From a virus: a DNA stretch of 64,000 nt. This document shows, one piece after another, positions 38,680 to 45,892 of this stretch (position 1 is the first letter of the stretch; every line of letters begins with the position of its first letter). The DNA is taken from IMG/VR virus record IMGVR_UViG_3300020411_003797, positions 34,560 to 98,559 of that record; one strand, 5' to 3'. The translations under genes and the position numbers were made by a program. A model generated the notes under the pieces. It did not search any database, had not been told where the DNA came from, and worked only from the letters and a program-made list of their open reading frames with translations.

Positions 38680-39366
38680 ATGGAAGATCTTCTTATATCA
38701 GTGGCTACATTTAATCGAAAGGCAGTTGTAGATATCTCGCTTTCTAACTTGAAGAAGTACAAGCAGAGCTCCTCTATTAAGATCTATGATGATTGCTCAA
38801 CTGAATATGGCTCTGAATTTCTTTCTGAGTTTGGCCCTGTCTATAGATCGGAAGTTAATTTGGGAATTGACGCTATGAAAGAGTTTCAGTTCAAAGATTT
38901 TTTAAATACTAAGTTTAAGTATTTATATATAACAGACTCAGACGCTTTGCATGATCCATCATTCATTGATGTACTAAGGAATTGTCCAAAGGATAAACCA
39001 GTTACCCTGTATGCCCCTCATAATTATAGCATTCCTAAAAAACGGATTACTGAAGATGGGAAGGCCCACCGCATGCAATATGCTGGAGGAATTTCCCACC
39101 TGTACACGAGGGAAATGGTCGAGGAGATATGCCTGTACTTAGAAGATAATTCTTTTAGAGACTGGGATTGGCACACAATTGATATACTAGGCAGTAGTAT
39201 GTATGCTACGTATACGTGTTATACAGATCACCTTGGAAAAGACGGTGTTCATTCGTGGGGAAGCTGGAACACTGATTATGCTAAGAACCCCACGTCTTAC
39301 CTACAGAGACTAAGGGCAGACTCTATAATGTATTTAGAAGGTTGTGGAGACTTTCCAATTATTTGA
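38680..39366 (+). CDS. Glycosyltransferase family 2-like
   Basis: 228 residues. It begins MEDLLISVATFNRKAVVDIS, the first beta-alpha unit of GT2 enzymes. IYDDCSTEYGS follows at the nucleotide-binding loop. KYLYITDSDALHDPSF carries the metal-binding DSD near residues 86-88. It is smaller than many GT2 enzymes but appears complete through a helical end. It overlaps no neighbour; the next gene follows after eleven bases. Confidence 0.8.
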   Translation: MEDLLISVATFNRKAVVDISLSNLKKYKQSSSIKIYDDCSTEYGSEFLSEFGPVYRSEVNLGIDAMKEFQFKDFLNTKFKYLYITDSDALHDPSFIDVLRNCPKDKPVTLYAPHNYSIPKKRITEDGKAHRMQYAGGISHLYTREMVEEICLYLEDNSFRDWDWHTIDILGSSMYATYTCYTDHLGKDGVHSWGSWNTDYAKNPTSYLQRLRADSIMYLEGCGDFPII

Positions 39367-39377
39367 GAGAAATATTT

Positions 39378-39983
39378 ATGAGTATCCCAAAAATAATTCA
39401 TCAGATTTGGATAGGGCCAAAACCGCCTCCATGGAAATGGTTAAACTCTTGGAAAGAGTTACATCCCGACTGGGAGTATAGACTGTGGACTACTACTTAT
39501 TACGAAATAAGAAATCAAGAAGCATATAACCTGTCTCCTAGATGGTGTGGCAAATCAGATATATTAAGATATGAACTGCTTTATGATTATGGCGGTATTT
39601 ATCTTGATGCTGATATAGCAGCTTTGAAAAGACTAGATGATCTTTTGGAGATAGATGAGGAACTCTTTGTTGTAAAGCATGATGGACATAGCGATTTAAT
39701 CGCTAACGCAATTATTGGAGTGGCACCTAATTCGCCCTTCATAAAGAAACTTATAGATGGGATACCAGAAAAACCAACTGAGGCAGCATGGATAGAAACT
39801 GGTCCACTATATTTAACCAACATGATACAAGAGCATAAGCCTTCCGTAAAAATACTTGGTCACGAAAGTTTTATACCGTTTTGGCAAGATGAGTTTGTAG
39901 ACCTCAACAGCCCAAAGTGCAAAGATAGTTATGGAGTTCACTACTGGGGGACTACTAATGCAAACTATAATAAAGGTAGATAG
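39378..39983 (+). CDS. GT32-like glycosyltransferase (Gly_transf_sug)
   Basis: 201 residues from the ATG at 39378; an in-frame TTG 36 bases earlier lies inside the previous gene and lacks support. The N-terminus IPKIIHQIWIGPKPPP and the catalytic block KSDILRYELLYDYGGIYLDADI, with DXD at 77-79, are diagnostic of the OCH1/GT32 'sugar-binding DXD' family. A conserved HYW near the end (VHYWGTT) fits too. Its stop is immediately followed, at the next base, by the end of a gene on the other strand, with no room for a terminator. Confidence 0.88.
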   Translation: MSIPKIIHQIWIGPKPPPWKWLNSWKELHPDWEYRLWTTTYYEIRNQEAYNLSPRWCGKSDILRYELLYDYGGIYLDADIAALKRLDDLLEIDEELFVVKHDGHSDLIANAIIGVAPNSPFIKKLIDGIPEKPTEAAWIETGPLYLTNMIQEHKPSVKILGHESFIPFWQDEFVDLNSPKCKDSYGVHYWGTTNANYNKGR

Positions 39984-40157
39984 TTATTCTTTCGTTAACT
40001 CTTTGTAAGTAAGTTCAACTCTCTTCACTTCCCTAAGCTTCATCACGCTATCTATGAGTTCTTCTCTGTCATCAGTTTCTTCAATTTTTTCAGCTAGCTT
40101 AACGGTCGCGTTCTTTAAGTACGCCAATATTCGCCAGTCCTTCTGTGTATCGGACAT
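39984..40157 (-). CDS. Small charged helical protein
   Basis: 57 residues: it begins MSDTQKDWRILAYLKN and ends with VKRVELTYKELTKE. It reads cleanly from an ATG at 40157 to a TAA whose last base abuts the stop of the opposing transferase gene. A purine-rich GGGGGAGGG sits directly before the ATG, with GGAG about three bases away, which is a close ribosome site. Composition is Lys/Glu-rich and amphipathic. The start lies inside the end of the upstream gene in another frame. No family recognised. It could be a small regulator. Confidence 0.6.
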   Translation of the reverse strand: MSDTQKDWRILAYLKNATVKLAEKIEETDDREELIDSVMKLREVKRVELTYKELTKE

Positions 40158-40293
40158 CCCTCCCCCAGATCATCACAATTAGCAGCTGCGTGATAGTTAT
40201 AGCAGGTGCTTGAGCTACTCCTACTATCTTTCTACTCGTGGGTAGTCCATAATTATTTATCTTAATACGGCCTCTTACATCATCACTAAACAT
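40099..40293 (-). CDS. Small single-helix membrane protein
   Basis: 64 residues with a very good ribosome site, GGAG five bases before the ATG at 40293. A promoter candidate lies just upstream. Residues about 22-45 (KIVGVAQAPAITITQLLIVMIWG) are a likely membrane helix. The last third overlaps the next gene in a different frame for 59 bases, so either the C-terminus is out of phase with selection or the two genes truly overlap. Function unknown; a small lysis or exclusion protein is possible. Confidence 0.5.
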   Translation of the reverse strand: MFSDDVRGRIKINNYGLPTSRKIVGVAQAPAITITQLLIVMIWGRDVRYTEGLANIGVLKERDR

Positions 40294-40309
40294 AGCAGCT
40301 CCTGAGAAC

Positions 40310-40339
40310 AGTATACTTATTGCTTTTCTTGTAAATCAA
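40310..40339 (-). promoter_or_regulatory. Candidate sigma70-like promoter for the small leftward genes
   Basis: Read on the minus strand, TTGATT (40339-40334) is followed 18 bases later by TATACT (40315-40310). The predicted transcript would start only about ten bases before the start codon at 40293, close to the ribosome site, which makes this less certain. Confidence 0.4.
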
Positions 40340-40404
40340 TTCGCCAAATTAAATAATGTTTGCCGAAAATTAGCGAAACAGTTATCTTACAGATTGTTTT
40401 TTCT

Positions 40405-40433
40405 TTGAGCACTTTCTTTTATAGGCTTAATAT
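40405..40433 (+). promoter_or_regulatory. Candidate sigma70-like promoter for the lipoprotein cassette
   Basis: TTGAGC at 40405-40410 and TAATAT at 40428-40433 are 17 bases apart. Transcription would start near 40440, giving a leader of about 30 bases with AGGAG before the ATG at 40473. The 179-base region 40294-40472 is otherwise AT-rich and has no other clear element. It serves as the divergent control region for genes on both sides. Confidence 0.5.
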
Positions 40434-40472
40434 TGTTACTATTATTTTAGTACTTAGCCATAGGAGATTGTT

Positions 40473-41537
40473 ATGTTCAGATTTGTTACAGTACTCTGCC
40501 TGGCTCTTGCAGGTTGTGTAACCGACTATGCCATTGTAGGTGGGACTGAGACTGTATATGTCGATGTTCCCGGTGAAACTGAATACGTCGAGGTAGAAGT
40601 CGAAGTTGAAGTCGAGGTGGAAGTTGAGGTACCAGTATACGTCGAAGTAGAAGTACCTGGCGACACTGAGTATGGAGAGATTTGGGTTGATTCTTTTGAT
40701 CAGCCCCAAAGTGTAGATGGTGTCGATATCCTCTGGATTATTGACACTTCAGGATCAATGCATAGGTATGATCCTGAATTGATGGCTGGTATCGAAGCAA
40801 TGCTTGAAGCTCTACCAGATTCTGGATGGCGCTTAGCTATGATGAGTAATGATCCTTCAAAAGCTGTTGCTGAAGCTCAGTTTCCTTTAGTCCCTGGTGA
40901 TGACATTGTTGATGCAATGGATATGTATAGCGCCATGGCTCGTGGAGGCCGTGAAGAAGGCTTTGATGCTGCTTACGAATATATTCACAACAACCCTTAC
41001 GCATCAACCTGGCTGCGCCCAGATGCAGCATTATTAATAGTTATGGTATCTGACGAAGAGGAGCAAAGCGATGATCACTTCTCAGATATTAACGATTTTA
41101 AAACATGGTACAGATCCCTTCGTGGAGGCTCAGCTTTTCTAGCTAGTATCAATAATGTTGAAGCAGTAGATTCTGTTTGTGATTCTTATGTAAGTCCAAT
41201 GGACATTGGCAATAGATATATGGAGGCAACAAATTATTTTGGGGGAGTTGTTGTAGATATCTGCTCTGAAGATTGGGCTCCAGGAGTAACTGACGCATCA
41301 AGCAGGCTTGAACCCTACGAGTCCATCGAGCTTAGTTACCGTCCCTCCGATGAAACTAGTATGAGGGTTTTTATAAATGGCGTTTTGAATTGGGATTGGT
41401 ACTACCAGTCTTCAGATAACACTGTTTACTTTACAGTGATCCCAGCAGGGAACGACCATGTAGATATTGCTTATCACTACGACCCAGATGATCCTTACGG
41501 TACAGGAAGTACGGGCGATACGGGAGGTGCTGAATGA
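40473..41537 (+). CDS. VWA-domain lipoprotein with VE-repeat stalk
   Basis: 354 residues. A signal peptide ends in the lipobox LALAGC (Cys15), so the mature protein should be lipid-anchored on the host envelope. Residues 39-62 form a (Val-Glu)n stalk. The VWA domain runs from about 83 to 250, with the MIDAS motif DTSGS at 91-95 and an LLIVMVSDEEEQ strand carrying a second acidic cluster. Three to four cysteines lie later. The chain ends in an Asp/Gly/Thr tail (GTGSTGDTGG). VWA domains bind protein ligands through a metal ion. Such lipoproteins are bacterial in style and odd in a phage. It is the first gene of a three-gene cassette. Confidence 0.88.
   Translation: MFRFVTVLCLALAGCVTDYAIVGGTETVYVDVPGETEYVEVEVEVEVEVEVEVPVYVEVEVPGDTEYGEIWVDSFDQPQSVDGVDILWIIDTSGSMHRYDPELMAGIEAMLEALPDSGWRLAMMSNDPSKAVAEAQFPLVPGDDIVDAMDMYSAMARGGREEGFDAAYEYIHNNPYASTWLRPDAALLIVMVSDEEEQSDDHFSDINDFKTWYRSLRGGSAFLASINNVEAVDSVCDSYVSPMDIGNRYMEATNYFGGVVVDICSEDWAPGVTDASSRLEPYESIELSYRPSDETSMRVFINGVLNWDWYYQSSDNTVYFTVIPAGNDHVDIAYHYDPDDPYGTGSTGDTGGAE
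40587..40628 (+). repeat. Hexanucleotide repeat coding for the VE stalk
   Basis: Seven imperfect copies of a GTNGA(A/G) unit code for seven Val-Glu pairs. Two more pairs follow after a short interruption. Third-position variation shows that selection has kept the protein pattern while the DNA drifted. Confidence 0.8.
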
Positions 41538-42121
41538 GATCTTTAATTACTTTTATGTTTTTGTTTGCATGTTGTGGTCCTGCAGAACTACAAACTGATT
41601 CAGCAGCACTGACTCAAGATGAAGCAGAAGAGGAAGTTGTAGAAATAACTCCAGGCTTTTTAGAAACAGACTGCGGACATGATATAGGTCAGAAAGCTTG
41701 TGACTTTGCCCTAATTGATGCTGACGGAGAGCTCTGGAGATTGTCTGATCATGCTGGAGATGTTGTTCTGATAGATCTTTCTGCAATGTGGTGTGGGCCT
41801 TGTCAGCAGGCCGCAATGAGTGTGCAGCAAATCGAAGATAGCTACGAAGATTTTCACTACGTTACGATACTAGTTGTTGACCAAACAAACGAAGCTGTTG
41901 AATTGGCTGAGCAGCAGCGATGGGCTGAACTATTCGGAATAACTACATCTCCAATACTGCAAGGCAGCAGGGACTTGTTGACCTCAAGTGGAATTCGTCA
42001 CGGATATCCTGTGCAGAGTTGGCCTACGTTTATTTTGCTAGACAGGTCACACACAGTAGTGTCTGGCTTAAGAGGTTTCAACGAGTCAACAATAAGGCAG
42101 TTAATAGAAAGAGCTTTATAA
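41534..42121 (+). CDS. Thioredoxin-fold lipoprotein (TlpA/AhpC type)
   Basis: 195 residues. ATGA overlap with the VWA gene and GGAGG before the start show coupled translation. The short signal ends at LFAC (Cys13), a likely lipobox. After an acidic linker, residues 50-190 form a TlpA-like thioredoxin domain with the redox motif WCGPC (in LSAMWCGPCQQAA) and the cis-proline strand SWPTFILLD. It should act in the host periplasm on disulfides, possibly those of its cassette partner, which has several cysteines. Confidence 0.88.
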   Translation: MRSLITFMFLFACCGPAELQTDSAALTQDEAEEEVVEITPGFLETDCGHDIGQKACDFALIDADGELWRLSDHAGDVVLIDLSAMWCGPCQQAAMSVQQIEDSYEDFHYVTILVVDQTNEAVELAEQQRWAELFGITTSPILQGSRDLLTSSGIRHGYPVQSWPTFILLDRSHTVVSGLRGFNESTIRQLIERAL

Positions 42122-42136
42122 CTTTTAGGAGAGGTA

Positions 42137-42352
42137 GTGTCTGAAAATCAACGACCATACTTAAGACTTGTAGAACCTCTTCCAGAAAAAGAAACCCCTC
42201 CAGAAGAAAGTCGTATCAAAAGATTACGAAATTATCTTGACTGGAGGGGTCTTGATTTAAAAAGTGCAATGCTTGCGTCTGTTTCGCTCTGCATCATTAT
42301 GTCAGTTTGTATACTAGGTATAATGGCAGCTGCAGTTAGCTTATTAAATTAA
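42137..42352 (+). CDS. Small C-terminally anchored membrane protein
   Basis: 71 residues from a GTG with AGGAGAGG upstream. A polar, Pro/Glu/Arg-rich head of 45 residues precedes one membrane helix (AMLASVSLCIIMSVCILGIMAAAV) at the very end. It is the third gene of the lipoprotein cassette and overlaps the converging gene by 17 bases. It may anchor or localise the cassette or act in lysis. No family recognised. Confidence 0.68.
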   Translation: MSENQRPYLRLVEPLPEKETPPEESRIKRLRNYLDWRGLDLKSAMLASVSLCIIMSVCILGIMAAAVSLLN

Positions 42353-42665
42353 GCATATACATGCCAATGTAAACAGTATGCTTTAAAGCTACTAGAGCAT
42401 ATAAAGCAAATGTAGGAACAGTAGCAAACTTAGCAAAAACATGTTGTTGGTTTTGCCAAATCAACCATATTCCAAAATTGACCAAAGTCATCTTGGCAAG
42501 CATAAAGTAGAGTGGACTTAAGTCTAGCAATGTTGCCATCAGAGGATTAGCTTCTTCAGCTAATCCATTTGTCACCCATACGAAAGTGCATATTGCATCG
42601 TAAAGATTCAATATTACGAGTGACTTTAGAATTTTTCTAAGTATATTTTGACTTAACCACTTCAT
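42336..42665 (-). CDS. DUF5658-like multi-helix membrane protein
   Basis: 109 residues with three or four membrane helices. The pattern LYDAICTFVWVTNGLAEEANPLMATLLD followed by a helix with Lys (MLAKMTLVNFGIWLIW) is what I know from DUF5658 proteins: an Asp in the first helix, EANPLM, then Lys in the next. Function of that family is unknown. It is the last gene of the long leftward block, and its end converges on the cassette gene. Confidence 0.7.
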   Translation of the reverse strand: MKWLSQNILRKILKSLVILNLYDAICTFVWVTNGLAEEANPLMATLLDLSPLYFMLAKMTLVNFGIWLIWQNQQHVFAKFATVPTFALYALVALKHTVYIGMYMLNLIS

Positions 42666-42671
42666 TCATAG

Positions 42672-42851
42672 TTAATCTCTAAAAGTTAAGAGATCTTCTA
42701 TTTTTTCAGAGCTTGATGCTTTCTCTTCTTTTTCTAAGAACTGTATTTGTTCTTGAAGTTTAGATAGGCTGTTTTCTAGCTCTAGCTTTTTTAAAAGAAT
42801 TGATTGCATTTCGGCCTTGATGCTACTTATAGCTTCTTGCCTTCTGCTCAT
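42672..42851 (-). CDS. Short coiled-coil protein
   Basis: 59 residues from an ATG that overlaps the upstream stop as ATGA. Heptad-like pattern throughout (LLKKLELENSLSKLQEQIQFLEKEEK). It starts MSRRQEAISSIKAEM and ends DLLTFRD. It is probably translated together with the next coiled-coil gene and may pair with it. Confidence 0.65.
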   Translation of the reverse strand: MSRRQEAISSIKAEMQSILLKKLELENSLSKLQEQIQFLEKEEKASSSEKIEDLLTFRD

Positions 42852-43042
42852 GAACTTTTCTTTGAACTAGATTTAGAAGATGATGACTTGGAAGATGCCT
42901 TAGAAGATGCCTTGGGCTTGGCAGCTGCGGCTGCTACTGTTCTCAATGCAACAAGTTCGTCTTGTGCTGCTTTAAGCTCAGCTTTAACTGCTTTAAGTTC
43001 TTTCTCAAGTTCAAAGTATTTTATTTCTAATTGGATAGACAT
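42848..43042 (-). CDS. Coiled-coil protein with Ser/Lys-rich tail
   Basis: 64 residues from the ATG at 43042, with GAGG six bases upstream; a longer upstream frame lacks support. Residues 3-40 form a coiled coil (ELEKELKAVKAELKAAQDEL). The last 25 are almost only Ser, Lys and Ala, like histone H1 tails, and should be disordered and basic. DNA binding or packaging is possible but unproven. Confidence 0.65.
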   Translation of the reverse strand: MSIQLEIKYFELEKELKAVKAELKAAQDELVALRTVAAAAAKPKASSKASSKSSSSKSSSKKSS

Positions 43043-43049
43043 ATTTACC

Positions 43050-43547
43050 TCAGAATGTTGGGGGTCTAAATGGTGAAAACTGAATGTAAGGTTCCCACTG
43101 TTCACTCTGTGGAGAGAAAGTGCCATCTTTATCAGTCATTAAATACAAGCCGTCTTTTTCAATTCTTACGGCCACTACGTTATCTCGCATAATTATATCT
43201 GCTATACGTTCTGAAAGCCATTTTTTGCCACGAGTTTCCCACTCAGCAAGTCTGCCTCTTGAATCAAAATCTATTATTTTGTTTTCTGAAATGTTAAGTG
43301 AAGATGGATCTTGTGCAAAAGAAAGAATTGCTGAAGTAAAATGTCTGCAATGTCTCAACCATGTATAGACTGCAGGAGCTAAGTCTTTATCTGACAAGTC
43401 TTCTACTAGGGTTTTACCCCCAGGTATTGCTCTCTTTACGGTCTTCTTTGATTCTGAGCCAAGAATCTTTTTAACTAATGCTTGCTGATTGCTTACGCTA
43501 TTAGGGCCATTGAGTTGCTCTATGGCTTCTGCTTTGCTAGTTGGCAT
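43050..43547 (-). CDS. Unknown protein
   Basis: 165 residues, start 28 bases inside the previous gene's end, with AGGA before the ATG. The N-terminal part is helical. The middle (WLRHCRHFTSAILSFAQD) and the end (EKDGLYLMTDKDGTF, then WEPYIQFSPFRPPTF) contain clear aromatic clusters. No family recognised. Its place in the replication block gives no clear role. Confidence 0.7.
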   Translation of the reverse strand: MPTSKAEAIEQLNGPNSVSNQQALVKKILGSESKKTVKRAIPGGKTLVEDLSDKDLAPAVYTWLRHCRHFTSAILSFAQDPSSLNISENKIIDFDSRGRLAEWETRGKKWLSERIADIIMRDNVVAVRIEKDGLYLMTDKDGTFSPQSEQWEPYIQFSPFRPPTF

Positions 43548-44197
43548 AATTTTTTTTCCTCTTTATATAAGTTTCTTCTATGAAGTTTTGTTAATTCTGA
43601 CCTTTCTATCGTAGGGTATCCTTCCGATATCAAGTGAAATAGGTAAGAATTCCATTTGCTGGACTTGATTATATTTAACACATAAAAGTCTGGAAATACA
43701 GTATTAATTCCAAAATCATTTTCGTCAAAGGTCTCTGAATAGAATAGTGCGTCCCTTGCTTTTAGTCTATTAATCGCCCTCACATGGTGGTGCAAGCCTC
43801 TTTTGAAATCTTTAGCAACGACATACTCTACCATTCTGTCAGAGGCGCTAGAGGGGCTATATTTAAACTTTCTCATTCTTTCGATAAATATGTATATGAG
43901 CTCCTCTTTAACGCTCGAAGAACTTTCAGCCCACACTACCCACTTTTTAATTTTACTTAATGCTACAGACGGATCTGGATCTAGCATACGGCATAGTGTA
44001 AGGAAGTTTATATCTTCTTTTAAATCTCTTGCTTTCAACAATTTTTCCCAATGAACGAAGACTGGCTCCATCATGCACAGCACATAAGTTAGGTCTGATT
44101 GTTTATCAACAATACACGCCTTCCATGTGTTTGCAAATGTAGAGCTCTCTACCTTAAGTGGTAGAGGTCTCCTGTTCGTTGGTAATGTCTTGTACAT
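43520..44197 (-). CDS. Unknown helix-rich protein
   Basis: 225 residues with AGGA before the ATG. The chain is mostly alpha-helical and basic, with an end (SYLFHLISEGYPTIERSELTKLHRRNLYKEEKKL) that could be a helix-turn-helix. That suggests a nucleic-acid-binding protein, perhaps a divergent phage sigma-like or transcription factor, but no signature is strong enough to say so. It overlaps the nuclease gene upstream by 44 bases. Confidence 0.68.
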   Translation of the reverse strand: MYKTLPTNRRPLPLKVESSTFANTWKACIVDKQSDLTYVLCMMEPVFVHWEKLLKARDLKEDINFLTLCRMLDPDPSVALSKIKKWVVWAESSSSVKEELIYIFIERMRKFKYSPSSASDRMVEYVVAKDFKRGLHHHVRAINRLKARDALFYSETFDENDFGINTVFPDFYVLNIIKSSKWNSYLFHLISEGYPTIERSELTKLHRRNLYKEEKKLCQLAKQKP

Positions 44198-44540
44198 CTG
44201 TATTTCCTAAGTAGGAATTAAAAAAGTCTATCCAATCGTCAAATCTCATTGTAACCAAGATCTCCTTTCGATCATCTTTAGTAATTGCTACTGGTATCTT
44301 ACCATTATCGCTTGCGTCAGTGATAGCCTGTTCAAGTGCTGCCTTAATATTGCAACGCTTGTGTCGCTTTGCTTCTATGTGTAGTATGGGGATATCTACG
44401 TCTGAAATTTCGCCACCACCGCCTCTTGTTTGACCAAGCCCTCTCTTGGCAGAAAGAATTGTTTGTTCGCTTATTAATTTGGCTAGATGTCTTTCAAAGT
44501 TTGCTCCTTTGATTCTAGCGCCTTTTCCTCTAGAGGCCAT
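44154..44540 (-). CDS. PD-(D/E)XK nuclease, Holliday-resolvase-like
   Basis: 128 residues, GGAG before the ATG. The layout is that of the Hjc/phage resolvase branch: an early Glu16 in GANFERHLAKLI, a glycine-rich turn (LGQTRGGGGE), Asp47/Asp49 in ISDVDIPIL, then IEAKRHK with Glu56 and Lys58. It probably cuts branched DNA during replication or packaging. It is one of four proteins with this fold in the same block. Confidence 0.75.
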   Translation of the reverse strand: MASRGKGARIKGANFERHLAKLISEQTILSAKRGLGQTRGGGGEISDVDIPILHIEAKRHKRCNIKAALEQAITDASDNGKIPVAITKDDRKEILVTMRFDDWIDFFNSYLGNTDVQDITNEQETSTT

Positions 44541-44542
44541 GA

Positions 44543-45172
44543 TTACTCCTGTGCTTTTATTTTTAAAACTTTTTCTGCTTCTTGAACGATATCGTCTACG
44601 AAATTATATTCTAGAGCTTTTGAAACATCAAAATACTTTGAGGTTTCGCCGTCAAATTCTTTGTTCCAAATCTCATCTGACATATTGGTTTTTTCCTTTA
44701 TTATTCTTTCGTAGGTCATTTTACACAAGTCGTATGCTTTAACCGTTTCGTCAAGTTGCTTTTTAGATATTATCTCATCTAACGGAAGTATCGGCTCGTG
44801 ATAAAAGAACAATGTGTTCTTTGTAGCTAATCTTAAATCTCCTGCAGAAAGCAGTAGCAATCCAGCTGAAGCACACATGCCGGTAGCAACAGTTACAATG
44901 GGACCAGATACACCCCTGAGTGCGTCGTAGAGTGCTAACGCATCAGACAAGCTTCCACCCTCTGTGTTTATGTGAAGCCTAATGGGCTTCCCTGGATCTC
45001 TTTGTTCAAGTTCGAGGACTTGACTTATTATAGGAAAGACAGTTTCTCTGGTTACTGGCCCATACAAGGACACTGCTCTTCGCAATGGCCCAAAGTATAG
45101 TACGTCTGCAGGTGACCAACTCTCCACACCTTGCATAAATTCTTCTAAAGCAATTTGTTTTTCTTGGTCCAT
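44543..45172 (-). CDS. ClpP-like serine protease
   Basis: 209 residues from the second of two adjacent ATGs, which has the better spacing to GGAG. The ClpP/crotonase fold is clear: INTEGGSLSDALALYDAL for the oxyanion loop, TGMCASAGLLLLSAG with nucleophile Ser102, FFYHEP with His125, and an acidic partner near 182 (YFDVSKALEYNFVDDI). Phages use such proteases to mature capsids. No capsid gene is in this window, so that use, or turnover of host proteins, remains open. The upstream gene's stop overlaps the start. Confidence 0.9.
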   Translation of the reverse strand: MDQEKQIALEEFMQGVESWSPADVLYFGPLRRAVSLYGPVTRETVFPIISQVLELEQRDPGKPIRLHINTEGGSLSDALALYDALRGVSGPIVTVATGMCASAGLLLLSAGDLRLATKNTLFFYHEPILPLDEIISKKQLDETVKAYDLCKMTYERIIKEKTNMSDEIWNKEFDGETSKYFDVSKALEYNFVDDIVQEAEKVLKIKAQE

Positions 45173-45600
45173 CATCTCTCCGAATTTAATATGATTTCTT
45201 TAATTGATTCAGCATTAAGCTTTTTTGTTGTTTTGTAATCTATTTCTCTGTACTCATAGCCAGCATTAAGTAGTGCTGTCTTTTTCATGTTGTCTCTATA
45301 TTTTATATTATTGTGCTGAACTAGAGCTTCCATGTATGGAAGGTTTCCAAAGTTTGCCATTTCGTAATGTTGTTTTCCGTGTATTTCTAGAATTGTTTCC
45401 AGCTCATCTATGTACCAGTCAACTTTATGATTCCTATACTTATAGCCTTCTACCAAGGCTGCAACAGGAACTTCTTGAAAGCATTTTAAATTTTTAAAAA
45501 AGCTATCAGATATAAATATTTCTCTCACCTTGTTGTGCAGTGAGGAAGCTGACTCTATTTCGAAGAACTGATTTTTCCATTGGCTTCTTTTATTTTGCAA
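45172..45600 (-). CDS. Small nuclease-like protein, DUF559/Vsr type
   Basis: 142 residues from a TTG start with a strong AAGGAG seven bases upstream. Residues 55-130 match the Vsr/DUF559 branch of the restriction-endonuclease fold: HKVDWYIDELETILEIHGKQHYE, with Asp and Glu on successive strands, then a D-x-x-K helix (YRDNMKKTALLNAGYEYREI). Probably a DNA-cutting enzyme, perhaps nicking. It overlaps the preceding gene by eleven bases. Confidence 0.7.
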   Translation of the reverse strand: MQNKRSQWKNQFFEIESASSLHNKVREIFISDSFFKNLKCFQEVPVAALVEGYKYRNHKVDWYIDELETILEIHGKQHYEMANFGNLPYMEALVQHNNIKYRDNMKKTALLNAGYEYREIDYKTTKKLNAESIKEIILNSER

Positions 45601-45892
45601 CTTTGAACTCCTTGTTGATGCCGATACTTAAAACTCCATGAGACATCAAGAAGTCTTTTAGATCGTTAAACTCTAGATCATCTTGTATTTTTTTAAACAA
45701 TGTAGGTTCTTTAGGATCTACTTCTTCGATATAAACTGCATCGGTTGGGACATGTTTAAAGCATATGTATTCTTTAAATCCTCGCACTACAGTAGCTAAG
45801 TGTAACCAAGGTCCACCGCCAAATATCTTTTCATTCAGCACTTGCTGTGTATCGTTAACAAGTATAAATTTGGTACCAAATGCATCAGCCAT
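45590..45892 (-). CDS. Unknown small protein
   Basis: 100 residues from the ATG at 45892, which sits six bases after CGGAG; an ATG six bases earlier touches that site and is unlikely. Mixed alpha/beta (MADAFGTKFILVNDTQQVLN, then a helical end). No family recognised. It sits between two nuclease-fold genes and overlaps both. Confidence 0.65.
   Translation of the reverse strand: MADAFGTKFILVNDTQQVLNEKIFGGGPWLHLATVVRGFKEYICFKHVPTDAVYIEEVDPKEPTLFKKIQDDLEFNDLKDFLMSHGVLSIGINKEFKVAK

Noticed and set aside
42339-42354. Weak inverted repeat at the meeting point of two converging genes
   Set aside because: Only five base pairs and AT-rich; too weak to call a terminator.
42804-43076. A 90-codon plus-strand open frame rich in Leu, Asp and Ala
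   Set aside because: It is the antisense of the Ser/Lys-rich coiled-coil gene; low-complexity coding DNA often opens the opposite frame.
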